Shown: one piece after another, positions 24,701 through 39,700 of the stretch
How positions within the stretch are numbered: position 1 is the first letter of the stretch
How the letters are laid out: the number at the start of each line of letters is the position of its first letter
Source of the DNA: Anseranas semipalmata
Taxonomy: Eukaryota; Chordata; Aves; Anseriformes; Anseranatidae
Reading direction: 5' to 3'
DNA: 64,000 bases
NCBI GenBank assembly: GCA_013399115.1
Contig: VXAA01001407.1
Span: 143,011-207,010, forward strand
Notes under the pieces: model-generated
Seen by the model: only the letters and a program-made list of their open reading frames with translations
What the model was told of the DNA's origin: nothing
Databases searched by the model: none
Program-made: the position numbers and the translations under genes

Positions 24701-27700
24701 AAATAAGAAATATCTTTTAACACGATTGAGCAGAGACACCTGCTGGGAGCACCAGAGTAGGAAATAGAAAATGTTATGTTTGCAGATAGGACCATCTTTC
24801 TCAATGAGATATGCTTGGTGTATTTTAAAACCAGTGTGTGCAGTATTCAAATATCATCACTAGTTCCTCATGTTTACACCACTGCCTCTGGATAATTTTA
24901 GAATCATGATATTTTCAAGCTTTGTTTGTGGTATGTGTGACATCTGAAGTTAAGGAAATGGTTCTCCTCAGTGCTGAGATCTCAAAAAAACTTCAAGAGG
25001 TTTGAAACTTTTCTTTAATAAACCTCTTTGTGGTGTGGTTGCTCCTTCTAAATGGATTTTTGTAAGAACTTGAGCAGGTGGATTTTCAAATCTGACTGAA
25101 TGGTTGGAAATACCAGAAACTCTGTGTTTACTTCCCACATCATCTTTGAGCGGGGAAGGCTTGGACGAGACAACCCTGAGAAGTCCCTTCCAACCTAAAT
25201 TATTGTATGAAATCTCAAAGGACTGAAAGAGGCCATGCAGCACATCAGCTTTAAAGATCTGTTAAGGAAGATGGTAACAAAGAAAAAGAGAGAAATAGTA
25301 GAATTGCCTTTGATTTTGGTGGGATTAGTATTATTATTTTTATGACTTACACTGTATTATTAGCAGTAACTAGTGTGTCAGTCCCACATTAACATACTTG
25401 GATGTACATCCAATCAAACCTGATACACTCCAGAGACTTTATTAGGCTTTTTGCAGGAGTTCAGGGCAAGGAGTGACACTTTTTAAGCATTTATGCATGT
25501 GTTTTACGATGTACATTACTAAAACACAGTCTCTGCTGGCAGACACCTTTTTCACTGGCAGCAGCAGCACAGAAGTTACTTCCCTTTAGTACTAGGGAAA
25601 TACTATTGAAATTAAGATCATTGTACTGGTATAAAATGAATGTGATGTGTGAATGGTATAAAGAGCATGCAGAAAAACATTTTATGTTCTGTCCTGCAGG
25701 GCTGTCCTTGAAGATGATCCATACAGTCGAATTAAGCAAGTTTTGAGGTGGTATCTGTCTGGTTTCTACAAGAAGCCAAAGGTAAAAAAATGCATGAAGT
25801 TGGGGTTGTAATGGACATTGGAACCCTCTGCTATGGTTATGTATTTCTTTGTTGCCTTTCCTTTGACAGTTTACCTCTTCTGTTGTTCAGAATACTTTGA
25901 TAATTATTTTTAAAACCGAGGTTGTATTTGGTTTTGGAGTAAATATTGGGTGCAAAATAGTGTTGGTTAGCCTAAGAGCTTTTGCACTGGTCAGTTCAAA
26001 AGCAGTTATCAACAATAACTCCTCGTATGCAAGGGTTTTACTTTGGCCGCAGGCAGGTCTTTTTTTCTTTCTTTTTTCAGGCCTGTGAGTACCTTAGTGC
26101 CATGTTTCCACAGAATTGTGTACCTGCTGCATATAGTAACAGAAATAATAAAGTTTGACCATCTTGTAAAGCTTTGATCGGGCAGTGTCAGAGATTAAGC
26201 TGGCAAGAATAGCAGATGAATCCATGGCTTGGTGAAGAGATTAGAGCAGGGGGATATATGTAACCAATTCTTAGGCTTTGATTCTTGTAGTTGACTTGAT
26301 CTAAAACATAAGAGAGAAAATTATTACATTGTTTTGTGGCTGTGTCTGTAAAGTTGGCTTGCAGATTTGTACTAGGTTTCGGTTGCTTTTTTTTTTTCAG
26401 GGAATAAAAAAGCCATACAACCCTATTCTTGGAGAGACATTTCGCTGCTGTTGGTTTCACCCTCAGACGAACAGTCACACGTTTTACATAGCAGAACAAG
26501 TAAGTCACTTTATTTGGATGTTCAGATGTTGCAAGCAGCAGCCTATTTACACTTCTGTGCACAGGAACATGTTCCTCGTCTCACCCTGCGAGAGGAACTT
26601 GAAGTTTTGTTTAAACATCCAGAGTGGGACATGGAAAAAAACTATCTGCTGATCTTTTTTTTCTTTAGATTTACCGAGATTACCTTGAGCTTTGGCAGGT
26701 GCTGAAGACTATAAAAGCAGGTGTCCCATATATAACATTAGTCACTTCAGTGAAGACCTTTGCCATGGAATTCTGCTTTACTGTTTTCTTATTTTTAAGA
26801 AAACGTTGTTGTGGTTTGTGTTGCCTCTGTCAAAAGCAGCATAAAACAGATAATCAAATCCTATTTTCCTTTATTTCTAAACTTTCCGTAATGATTCTAA
26901 TAGGACTAAATTGAGGGCTTATCTCCATATTTTTGGGGATACGCGAGGGGCAGAACTCAGAAGTAAACTGGCCTGACAAAATTTAGTTTGAGATTTATAG
27001 TGTTAATGAAGGAATCCGAGGACCATGTGGACTTTGGTACAGCAACTCCCTTTTTCACGTACATTTTTTTTCACATTTAATCAAAGAATTTATTTTTTAA
27101 TTTTTTGTTTTGTTTTATTTTATTTTATTTCAGTCACTGCATCCATTTTATGGAGCTTATTCAGATGCTGCCAAAAAGTTCTGCATTGTCATTTATTGTG
27201 TTAAAAATCTGGCAGTGTACATGTAGGCCTAAAGTGATCTCAAATGCACAGATGCACAAATGCACAAGGAAAAGAAAATGTGTCCCGGAGGAGAAGGGTT
27301 ACACAGGAGCTCTCTCATATGTAATGTTGCTTTCTTTAACATTGAGGTTAATGGTATGAATGGGCCTTAGAGGACTCTGTTCAGTTTTGTGGCCTCTGTT
27401 TTGCAATTTCCCTAAGGTATGTGCAAGATCTTATCAGGATGTTGTGTATCATCCTTCACGCTGCTAAACTTGTAAAGGCTGCTGTAAATGTCTATGTCTG
27501 TTTTTCTTCTAGGTCTCCCATCATCCACCAGTGTCAGCTTTTCACGTGAGCAATAGGAAGGATGGGTTCTGCATTACTGGCAGCATTCTTGCCAGGTCCA
27601 AGTTTTATGGTAAGACATTAAGCTTAGGTAGCTTCCAGGTAACATTGTGGCATTGTTTTTGTTTTGTTTTTCAATCACTCCCAAATGTGTTGACAGCTAA

Positions 27701-30700
27701 GAACAAAGAAATGCTTAGAGCATCTACCACCAGGACACCCTAATCCCTTGTCTTGGCTCTCCAGGGTTTTCCCCATTTCCGTCATTTCAGTGGGAGATCA
27801 CACTAATGTTTGTTTAAAAACAGAACAACAACAACAACAACAAAACACAGAAATCTTGAGTGCTTTAAAAACCTGGTTTTCAGAAAGTGAAGGTTTATGA
27901 GGATGTGTGGACACTTAATTGTCAAGTTATTTTTCATATGCTCACAGATGAGGCATTTTATAGCTATCTGATCATCCCGATGACTTTTGCAACAGTCTCC
28001 GTATAAATGTTAATTGCTTGATGTATCTAGCTCACAGATTTCTAGGAGTTGAAACCTAGAGCTTCAAAATGTCCTCAAATATTTTAATCTTGATGTCCTC
28101 CAAAAGGACAGCACAACTACAGGCTCTGAAACAGTGTCGCTATTTAAAATAGTTTTTCTGTTTAGACAGATACCTCTTAAGTACTATCTTGTAGCTGTAT
28201 CTGCTGAAACACTTGTAAATAGTCATTTCTGTCTTTCTGGCAAATTCATTTGTTATTTGGGATCCTGTGCAATTAGAGAAGTTGTGAGAACAGAAACACC
28301 TGAAAAAGTTCTGAAGCATTGGAACTGCCTTCTTCTTTAGAGCATCCACTAATGGCTTACTTAATCTACTGCCCTTTCTGCAACAGGGGCTGAATGCCAG
28401 CGCAAATGAGAGTCATGCAGCAGAGTTTATTAGAACTGCCTGCCTCCAGCAGTAAATGATTTGCCAGGTCCTGAGTTATTAGTGTTTCATATCTCTTCTT
28501 TCATTAGTGTCCTACATTTAAATGTAAATGTTTTTCTCAAGTAGGATAAGATGAGTGACCATGTTTAAGAAGCATTTTTAATATATATGTATTTGTTCCT
28601 TTAAATTCCAGGTAACTCACTTTCTGCATTGTTGGATGGGAAGGCAAAACTTATGTTTCTAAACAGGGGCGAAGATTATATCATTACTATGCCATACGCC
28701 CACTGTAAAGGCAAGTTACGACTGTTCAAATGGGAAGCAAACAAAAAATAATGTAATGGTATCTTACTAGCTTTGCAGTGGCTCTTCTTCCCTCTCAAAC
28801 ACCTCGAACTGCAGGGACTGGCATTTCCAGGAAGCAGTTGTTCTGTACATGAGTCATAGGACTCAGCAGAGGAGTGGTAATCCTAACTGAAGTATTTTTG
28901 TTTTGTTTGTACAGAGCTGAGGACAGAATTAGGCCCACACTGAGTTAGTTTTAACACTGTGTAGAAACTAAAAATACTCCATATGTGCACTGCATGTAAA
29001 GTGAAGATGTAAAGAGCGCATTTCTGAGCTTCTGAGGATGTAAAGTTCTTCTAATGATAGAAATTGCTTAACGTTTTCTGACTTTTTGAGAATAAAGGAT
29101 GAAAAATTCCTGACTTCATTTCTGATTTCTTTGTTAATCAAACCGCGATATTCCTTAGTGTACCAGCTGCCTCCATGAGGCTTGTGCTTGCTATTGTGTG
29201 TGAGCACAATATTGGCATAGCTCTGTTGAGCTGAATGTGCACTGAAGCCCTGGGGATGGCTGCCAGTTGATTCACTGCTGTAACTTTGCATTTCTCCTTA
29301 GAAAGCTAAGCCTTGGTGGCATTGGAACCAAATTAATAAAATCACACCTGCAGCAGTTTGATCTGATTTTGCTTTTTGCATATTTTTTACTTTCGCATGT
29401 TGACCTATAAGCTAATCTTTATGGAAGTTCTAGCTACCTTAAAACAGTAACTTCTGTAAATCACACTCTGTGAACTATTCATGTGCATAAATCTTTCTGT
29501 TGTTGATTTTTATTTTTCTGCAAATGGCCTTTTCAGAAAACAGTAAGCATGTGTAAAGAGTTCCCTACATGATTGTTAGTCCCCCAGCCTCTGCGGAATC
29601 CTGTTAGAGCTCCTCTCTGCCCACTCACCCTGTGAGAGGCAGCTAGGTCTGTTGAAGCACTAGCGTAGATGAAATTACTGGGCACAACTTTTTTTAATTT
29701 GTCCTGTCCCACTTTCAGCTTGCCACATACGCTCTGTCAGTACCCGTTGAGTCAAGCTATTGCCTAGCTGGTGTAATAAAGGGGGAATATGGACTCGGGG
29801 GAGGAATCTTCGTGCGTAAACACCCATTTCCTAGAAACTTTGGTTTCTGTCTTCGCAAAATTTTAAGTCAAGTAGCAAATTTCCCAGCATGTCAGTGAGA
29901 CTAATTTGAGTTCAGAAAACAGATCACTTCTACTAGGGCCTCTCTTAGCTCTTTTTTCCCTTTCAGGAATTCTATATGGTACCATGACAATGGAGCTTGG
30001 AGGGAAAGTTACCATTGACTGTGAGAAAACAAACCACAGGGCAGAACTGGAATTCAAGCTAAAGGTAAGAGACATCAAGGCCCCCTTTTGAATGGATTCA
30101 GGCTTGCTCCCATATGCCAGGCAAGGTTTGGCCATACACACCACATTATTTCTGTACCAGAAAAGGATGTATCCACCACGGGGTGGCCTACCTGGAGGGG
30201 GGGCATCATCCTGCAGTCAGACTTGCCTAGTGCATTTTGATGGAACCTGGTAAGCTTGAGTTACGCACAACTTGTTCACTGCCAGCTGGCTGGCTACTGG
30301 CCAGACTGTCTTCTGAAAGTCTGGTGATGACAACGTGGCTTCTGTTTTGGAAGGTACAATTATTTTTGTTTGCAAAGTTCAGTGAGGTGTGCAAACTACT
30401 TCAAGGCATGTCACGATGTGGATCTTCAGTGTAGCTCTCCAGTTAACTGTCATGTACATACCCGTACCTAGCAGGTGTTAAAATGAACTGTACCTTGTGT
30501 TTCTCAAGGCTGCAGGACCTTGCCTTGATGATAGGTTAAGAGCCCATTTTCAGGCATCTGATTTTGTGTGGCTATCATGCTGAAGAGCTGCACTGTCCTT
30601 GCCTTTTACTGACTTGTTCATGTAGCAGTTCCCTCCCATAGAAAGCCTCGGTAATGCAAACTTACGGTGTGCAGATAAAATGGAGATGTCTTTAGACATT

Positions 30701-33700
30701 CCTTTAGTTATACATGTTAAAACTTGGGAGAGAAAGTTATGACCTGTATCTTTTCTTGGACAGCTAACTTGCTTTTTAAGGAGCATCCATTTCTCTTGTG
30801 TTCAACAATTTCTTGCCTGTGCATAAAATGAAACATGGAAAACTGAGAGCCTGCAGGACTTTATAGCTGCAGCATTAGCTGACGTAAATGTGAGAATTTA
30901 TGGGAGGTAGGGGAGTCTTTTGCAGACTGCGTTTTCTGGGAGCAATAAAATTTTTCTGTCTTTGCCCTTACAAAGTGAACTGTTTCCCCATGTATTTGTC
31001 TTTACAGCCTGTACTTCCCATAGACCTGACGTACTGTACTGAGGCTGATGGAGTATTTCCTTGACTTTAGTCAGTGTCATCTCAAATCTACAAGCACTTC
31101 AGGGCTTAAAATGCAGACCTTTCATTTCTGGCTTGAAAATAAGATGCTTATTTTGACATGATGCGGAGAGTTCCCTGTAGCTTAATTACGTGCTCTGCTT
31201 TGAATATTTCTTTGCACTTTTCCAGTAGAATTGTGAGCAGTTAAAGGTAAACCCCATAATTTTATTAATTGGGATATGTACCAGTTCTCTACAGGATTGT
31301 GTACATTGATTCTTGAGATACTTGTGATTTCTTTTTCCGTGGGTGTTGCCATAAATTTGATTGTATATTGTAATTAAAAATAATAATAATTCCTTTGCAC
31401 AAACATTATTGAAAGTAGCAGCTAAAACGTCTGAAGAAATATTGTGTGGTAGGAATGGAAGAACTAGTCACGCGATCACTGCTGTTTCCTGTGTTTGGCA
31501 GGCAGGAGGTGAGGGGAATTTTCCATTGTTCTGAGAATCTTTTCCTTGACTCTGGAAATACCCTTTTTTCTTTTTTTGTTTCCTGCTGACAAGAGCTTCT
31601 TCACACTGGAGACTTAACACAGATGCAGCTGTCAGCAGTGCCACACCACTGTTGCTGTCCCATAATCAGGAAAAGTCACCAACTGCAATTGTGCTGCTCC
31701 TTGTCATTGGACAAGGCTGCAAGTATAATGGTGCAAACTGTAATGTAGTTCTGGACAATGGAAAGAACTTGCCTTTGTACGTTTATCCTGATATCTAGTT
31801 GACAATAAACTTATTTGCACTGAAGGTGCAATGCTTGCACTGCTGAATATTAATGTGACCAGAAGGCTTACCTTTTTTTCTGCAGCTCTTACAGTGATGT
31901 TGGTGTTGCAAACAAAAGGACAAAAGGAGAAGGGTGCAATGCTAGATAGTCAAAACCCATGTTAGAATTCATTCTGCTTTTCCCCAGGTTGCACTTTTCC
32001 TTCCCCCCTGCTGCATCACTGTCTTTGGCTCCCTTCCAGTTCTCACTAGGCTGATCATATTTTCTGTTTCTTTTGTCCCCTGACAGCCCTTCTTCGGTGG
32101 CAGCGCAAGTATTAATCAAATCTCCGGGAAGATTAAATCAGGAGAAGAAGTGTTAGCAAGTCTCGATGGACACTGGGTAACGCACGATGATAGAAGTTGC
32201 TGACAGTTTAAGCGCACGTGGCAGCAGGGGGTGTGGGAGGACTTGGCAGGCTCCCTGCCTTGGCGCGGAGGCTGCAGAGGGCCCACATCCTGCCTCCCCA
32301 CGCCATCCCCAGGAGCGCAGGCACGCAGAGCTTTCCAGGCCACACCTTGCAAGGTCATTGACGCTTCCATAGTCCCATCCACCTGCAGCACAGGTAGCAC
32401 TCGTGCTTCCAGAGGCTGTGACAAAGCTGGGACCAGTGAGGAGTATTTCCATTGAAGCCAGTGGCTCTGTATTTAGGGTTCCAGGCTTAGAACAGGCCCT
32501 GATGGCAGTCGACAAGAGAAAGCAGATTGCTGGCTTTAGAGTGACTGTGAAAATCACGAGGCTTCTTTTTGCCTTGTGTTCAGCACTTCCCTAGCTACAA
32601 CAGTGTCAGGGAAAAGCTTCACAGGGTTTTAAATTCAATATTTTCACAGCAAATCTTTATGGTAGAAGACTGGTACTCCTCTGCTGATGAGATAAAGGAC
32701 AAAGACACAGATTCTGTGAGGGTCTGTCCGTATGGACAGCTCAGAACAGGAGACCAGCCAGCACCTTTGCACGCCTAGCCTCCACAAGTACATCACTCAA
32801 AAGCATCCTTAAGCCAAAGTCCAGCAGGCGTAGAGTTGAATGGTGAAGGATGTAGACTAGAGCTTTAGTTGGGAACTCCTGGTAACTGAGGCAAAAGTGG
32901 TGAGCCCTGGCTTTGGGCTGGATACTTATGTATTTATCTCAGCTACATTTAGACATCTGTATTTTCATTCTAGTTGACCTATGGCCCCTTTTCAGTCCTT
33001 AGAAATTGTTATTTCTGAGACAAGATTTGTCTCACCCTAAAGTAAGCATTGAAAATAGGTCAAGTGAAATGTGCCTGGATAAAGCCTTTTTTATGATGAG
33101 GTCCTAACCACAGCGTAGCCTTTGGTGGAGCAGTCTTCTAGAATCACAGCTGGACTTCTTCCCCCGGGCAGTCTCTCTTTTTACATAAAAAGCTGATGAC
33201 CATTTTGAAATTAGGGAGTTTTGCCCAATCTGGATGTGCACAAGGCCATTTGCTTCCCGTGTCTGGGTAGCTTTTCCACTCTGAGCTACCTTTCCTGCCG
33301 GATGGGCTTTGGCAACTGTGAGTTGTGCTGGACTGCGGAGCACATTGCCTGCGGCGGGTCCTGCGAACACCATCCACGAGAGCGTGTAATCGAGTGGCTC
33401 CCCTGGGGCGCCGAGCCACAGGGTTGCATGCTGCTCAGCTTCCAGCCTTCTGTGTTTGGGTTTTATCAGCATGAAAATAATTTATTCCTCCCTTGCTCTT
33501 TGTGCTGGTTGTTTGTGGTGCACAAAATTAGAGTGATGTATGAAACAAGTTAAATGGCTTTGAATGGGTGGCTCCGTAAGCCACTGTTTGGAGTTGCATG
33601 CTGTGAATAAGAGTAGCTGCTGTGCAGCAGTAGGGACGTTGTTTGTTCTCCTCCCTCCCCGCTGAGAGTATTGGCCTGCTTCCGTGAGCTCTGCAGGCTT

Positions 33701-36700
33701 TTCTCTGGCTCCATCCACTTTCCTGACAGAGACCCTCAGAGCTGAAAAGCTAATTCTCTGCCTCAGGACCTGAAAACCCACCTGAATAAAGAAGGGAAGC
33801 CAATCCCAATGCTCCTCAGCCCCAGAGTCAGAGCAGCAGCTGAGGGCTTGTACGTGTCCCTTAGAGATGCACGTAGCAATGTTTGATGAGGTCTGCCTCT
33901 TCCCATTCATGGATGGGGGGCTCTTGGGGACCTGAGATTTTTCCTGGAATCGGCATCTCAGGGCATGGCAGAGGAAGTCCTGAGGGAGACTTTGAGTCCC
34001 TTGGGATTGAATGAGTTTCACAGCTGAAGACAAGGGAAATGGGATTTTGAAAAACTGAGACATGCATCGGAGAAGAAATGCAGCAGCTGGGATGCAAGGA
34101 AATTGGGCAGTGATGGGCTAACCAAATAGCCATGACCTAAGGTTTGCATGATACTCCTACCATGTCCAGGCAGCTGAATGGCACCAATGCACACGCTGTT
34201 CAGCGACTATAATCATGTGATTCATTCCACTTGCAGTCAGCATCATGCTGTTCACGATATGCTCTGCAAACTACCCAGTCTGACTCCATGGCATTGCTGT
34301 GTCTGTAAGCAAGGCTGGAGAGAGGCTTAGTTCTGCAGGGGCACAGCGAGATTGTCTGGCCAGCCTCAGATCAGAGAAGTGCTGCTTAATAGTTGGTTGC
34401 CAAGTAAATTGGCAAGGAATAAGGATGAAAGACCTGTGGCATTTTGTGAAGTGCTAAATGAAATTCAGCAGCAATAATAGAATAAGCTAGCTAAGCTGAA
34501 AAATAGTGTGAAAAAGTAGCTCAGCCTTAGCTCTCCTTTCTAGAAAGGATGGTATTTCAGTAGGCTCTGTGTGAGATTTCAGCAGTGAGGAATAGAAGAA
34601 AGACTGGAAAAGGAGCTAGGGGTCTTGCTTACATACCCTGGGTGGTAGCTGGGAGGAGGAGTGGGAAATGAGAGTGTATTAGGGCTTCCATAGGTACCCT
34701 TGTCTGGGGACAAGCCTGACAAAAGGAACCTGGTTTCTTTCTCTGATTAATTCAGGCAGTGTTTCAGGGAATGTCTCTCCTCACACATTTTAGAAACTTT
34801 CAGGAAATGATGAGTGAGATTTAATGGAAGAGAGGAGGAAAAAAAACCTCTAACCAATCCCTATGCCTGACCATCATCCGGAAGCAGCTTCTGTTTGTTG
34901 TGATTATTTTCCATCTTGTGTTTGTGACTGTCATTAACCTTTTCACTTTGTTTTTCTTCTCAGGATGGGGAAGTACATATAAATGAGTTGAAAAATGGAA
35001 ATGCGGAAGTGTTCTGGAACCCAACTAGTGAAGTACGAAGGCAGAGACTGAAGCGCCATATTGTGCTATTTGAGGAGCAGACAGACTTTGAGTCAGAAAG
35101 GTAAGGAGCCCTGGGAACGTCTCGCTGCTGCTTCCTCCACTGGAACTGAGCAGGGACTGCAAAGGCTCTGATTCCTCAGCATGATCCTGGAAAGGCAGTC
35201 ACCTAGCTTTGCCTGCATGTATTACCATCCATTTACCTGTTTTGTTCCAGTCTATGAACTCTGGAGTATTTCTGTGAAGTATAGCTCTGAAATAACCAGG
35301 AAGCTGGGCCAAGAAATGGTGGAGGCTACGTTTTATCTGCTAAAATAACAACTCTCCCTGGAGTCCAGAGAACATGAATAGAGTCTTTTACAACTGCTGG
35401 AACATTCTGTGGAAGGGCAAGATGTCAATGTGAGGTCAGATGTCTTGTTGAGAAGGGTTGTTTCAACCACAGGCTTTTAAACTAGTTGCAGGAATCATGT
35501 GGAAAGTCCTGGCATGAGCAGAGCAGTAGTTTGAACCACATAACAGAATTTTATGAGAATATAATTAAAGAGATGTTTAACTGTGCCTCATAATCTCAGC
35601 TGAGATCTGCAATAAAGTCTGCACCAAATTTTTTAGGGTAATCTACATTACCTGAGAGTACAGTCTTGGCACGTGACCTAGGAAATGGAAGGAATGACTA
35701 CCTGACACAGGGGGTTGCAGAGCATCCCCGAGCTAATTCTTGAGCAAGAACAGCTTGAGCAACAACGTCATGTGGCACTTCATTCAAACCAGCTACTTCT
35801 GCCATCTCACCAGCATGGTTAGCCAAAACCAGCTAATATCCCAAGCCAGCACATGCAGTTTGCTGCCTGGCTCTGCAGTAGATTGGCCATCTGCCTGTGG
35901 ACATCTAATTTCTGTGTTACATCACATCACACTAAGAAGATTGCCCTTTTCATGGGTAAAGAAGGAGACTGAATGAAAATAAACCCACATGAGCACTTAG
36001 TTTCATCTGGACAGCAGTGAGCATTATGGGCAGTAAAGTCTGTGTTTGTAACTTACACTAATGCAATTGCCATTGCTGCAGAACAAACTGGAGCACATTT
36101 TTCTATTAAACTTCTGAAGAAGATTCTTTTAAAGAGAAGAGAAATCTCAGTCTTGGAGACAAAGAATCTCCATTTCTCTATTTACCAGGGTACCACCAGA
36201 GCTGACTCTTTGCTACAGCAGAAATTAATAGTGACACATGCACCCAAGGGAAGGAGGCAGAAGGAAAAATTTTGAGGATCCCTAACAGACATTCCACTGA
36301 GCTGCTTATTTTGCTGGCATTTGCATGAATAAATTACCATCTAATTGAGGCTGTGTTCTGCCTGAATTGTGTAGTCTTTCCTGCAGTGCTGAAAATCACC
36401 TATTTTCGCATACACTGGAGAGTCTCTGAAGCTCCTACCATTATGCAGCTCACCACGGTGGGTCTCATTGTCTGACACATGCAACTCTTGATGGAGTAAT
36501 TTGCCCCTGTCAAGTGATTTTGTTTGTGTCCCTCTGAAGTTCAGTTTGAGGACTCACTCTTTACACCACCACATTCCTTAGAACTGACTTTATGGCACTG
36601 CATTATTTTCTCAAACTGTTATTTTCGCTCCTCCCTCCTCCACCCCCATCACTTTGAGTTTGAATTGAGTTTCCTTCCTTTATTTCTGGGAGAAAAGATT

Positions 36701-39700
36701 CATACACAGGAACATGGGAGTAATGTGCCAAAAAGGACAGGAAAGTGTTCCTCTGCTTTCAGTTAATCATCTAAGAGGCTGCTTGTTTTAGAAGTGTTGA
36801 GTTATCATACAGTGATAGAAATACAGTGAAATCATCAGTATCCCTTTTACATTAAGAGCCTCACAGCAAGCTCCAAATTAAATGCAGTAATGCATTCATT
36901 TTTTAAAGGCAGGACTGGTGTTTTGTAGACCTGGCAATACTGGAACAGCCTGGATCTCCAGTCCCTATTCTAATCACTAAACCATCCAGTAATGTTTTGG
37001 GAGGACTAACTGCTAATCTCAGAAGTATTTCCAATCTGAAGTGAAGATTAGAGTGCTCTGATTAGAGGAACTGTAGACAGGACTATCACATCTTGCTATA
37101 CTGAAAAGAAGGTAATGATTTTTCTCTTACAAAAGGCAGATCCTCTCCTCAAGCCAGAGGCTCAGTGAGACATCATATGACAGATCATATATCTTCTGGC
37201 AGCTGAAAAGAAGTGCGAACGAAAGCCTGTGTCCATGCTTTTAGTTTGTGCACACAAGCATGTGCCCATTTCTTGTGGATCGAATCAACTTCCTACAGAT
37301 CTGGTTGCTATTCCTGTATTGAAGTACAACATTGCATGTGCAGCTGCCAGCCTTGCACATGAATTCATCTTCCAGTGCTTCTAAATTTTAAATATAAAGC
37401 CTTTGTTTCAGGGATAGACATTAATGCAAAGACTTCTAAAGCTAAATGATTGAAAGGGCCAGGAAGATAACAGATTCTCCATTTTACACCAATCACCTCT
37501 AAAGAGGCCACTGACCTCAATGAACTGAGCATAACTATCTTATAACTCACACAAACAGCACTGAAGATTGTAATGAATATTGTAGGTGATGTTATCTAAG
37601 GGAAAGTTCCCCTGATTATTATATACAGAATTCATCGCTGCCATTCTCATAATGTTCATTTAATTTGCAAGCCAAAACTGAGGTTGAGTAAACCTGTTAC
37701 AGTTTCTCTAGACTATCAGTAGACCAGAAAAGTGTCTGCTCTAAGTTTCCAGCTGGCAAAATAAATTGCTGTTTCTAAGGCAGATTAACTTGCTTCCTTG
37801 TTTCTTTGTAGGCTTTGGCAGCATGTTACTAGTGCAATAAACAAAGGCGATCAACACAAGGCGACGCAGGAAAAATTTGTGCTGGAGGAGGAGCAGAGGA
37901 ATGCCGCCCGGGAGCGGAGAGAGAATGGCACAGAATGGAAACCGCTGCTCTTCCGGCACGATGCCGCGACTAACGAATGGCACTACAAATACGAGGAGTG
38001 AGTGGTGGGGTTGTGGGTTATGAAAAGACCTCTCTGCTTGAGTTCCCAGGGCTGCAAGTGAAGTTACAGACCTGTAATTGTGGTCCTGCCATTCCCCCAG
38101 GTGTGCCCTGGGTTTGCTTTCTGGGCTCCATTGGAGTGTGTATTCCTGATACAAATTGGGAATAGCTGGAATCGAGGGCTTGGCATTGGAAAATCTGCCA
38201 TGCCGTTGGTATAAATCCATATTGCTGCAATCAAGTGTGGAATCATTTAGCAGAGATTTTCTGCACTGTGCAAGCAGAGTTGGCAACTGTGCTCTCCTCC
38301 CCTGACATGGAGGGTGAAGCCTCTGGTGACTGGACCCCCTCATTCATTGCTAGGAGCTGTGTATGTAGGGAAGTATCTGTTATTTCCACACACGGCATCT
38401 GCAGAAACTCTTGTTACTGGCAGGGATGAATGTCTGCCCTGATGCATGGGGAATTGGCGCATTGCTCTTAACACACCTGCTGCTATTCTTGCTTTTCTGA
38501 TGTTCTTTCCTTTGGTCTTGAAAGTTTAAGACCTTGGGATCCTTTGAATGACATTGCCCAATTTGAGAAGAATGGGATACTTCAGACCATGGAAAGACAC
38601 TTATCTACGAGGATGTCGAACCACACAACAACGTGCATAAACAATCAAATTACACGGCACAAGGTAAAAGGCCTGTTTTGGGGAATACAGTATTTTTTTC
38701 ATAATTGTTTAGATAGTCAGCCCTTTTCTGCAGCATTTCCGTGTAAGCATAGGCTGAAAGGTTTGTTTCAGGTAGATACAGCTTACGACTCTAGATCTGC
38801 AGTATTATACCATCATCAATTAATTATAATTCTTGGTTGACATGTCTATTCTTTCTGGTGTTCTTTTCCCACACGGTGTTACTGACACTGACTCTTATAC
38901 TGGGTTTTGCATGTGACTGAGCTGAGCTTCACTGTTCAGTGTTTCCAAAACAGAAAACTTCCCATAGTGAGGATGTGACCAAGGTATTGGAGTGCACAGC
39001 TGAGGTCCTGCAGTTTAAGTTTTGGTCCTTGCCATCTGCCTTTATGGCTTGCTTCCTCTTAGACAGGACAAGAAACCTGTGTCCATCCTTTATATTAAAC
39101 AGGGATGATACCATTGCATTCATCTTTGGAGTAACTTATGTTACTCATAAAATGCTTTGTAAATGTAGAACTGCTGAACTAGCAAGATATAATCAACATT
39201 GTACTGAAGAACTTGTGTCTTATTATGAACATAGACTTCTATTTGATAATACCCCGAATCTGAACACCTCTGAAACAATGGGAAAGTTGAGGTTCATAAC
39301 TGCTTTTCAGACCCTCATATGAGAAAGTGTTAGGAAACAATGGGTTTGCTTTACCCATTCAAGAGGCAGGGAAAAACTTTCCAATCTACTTGAAGAAATC
39401 AGGTATAAAAGTTCCGTGGTGTTTAAATCCTTCAGTCACCTTCTGAAAAATCTTTTCCAGGAAACTTGGTTCTCAGTTTTTCTTTTCATCTTTTCTCTTA
39501 TGTATCTGTTTGGTGGGTAGACGACTCAGTAAAAGAACTATACAATTCATCGCTGGTATGTGTCAGTTATAGCTAAGACAAGAATAGTTTGTGTGGGTTT
39601 GTAAGGATGTTATTGTTTGAGGAAATGATTCTGTATGGGGCATGTGTATAATATCCTTAACCAGCTTGTAATATCCTTAACTAGCTGCCAGGAGTCCAAC

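Larger units (their letters stand above)
25782..28611 (+). other. OSBPL5: OSBPL5 introns between exons f-i (25782-26400, 26500-27512, 27610-28611)
   Basis: Apart from exons 26,401-26,499 and 27,513-27,609, this is non-coding. It holds a T-rich TTTTG/TTTTA tract at about 27,090-27,130 and an (ACA)n microsatellite at 27,824-27,845. Nothing else was recognised. Confidence 0.75.

Noticed and set aside
33482..34063. 193-codon minus-strand open frame in an OSBPL5 intron
   Set aside because: No recognisable domain, Ser/Gln/Arg-rich composition, no splice or promoter context.
37741..38343. 200-codon minus-strand open frame
   Set aside because: It is the antisense shadow of OSBPL5 exon 37,812-37,997, whose GC-rich codons suppress stops on the other strand.
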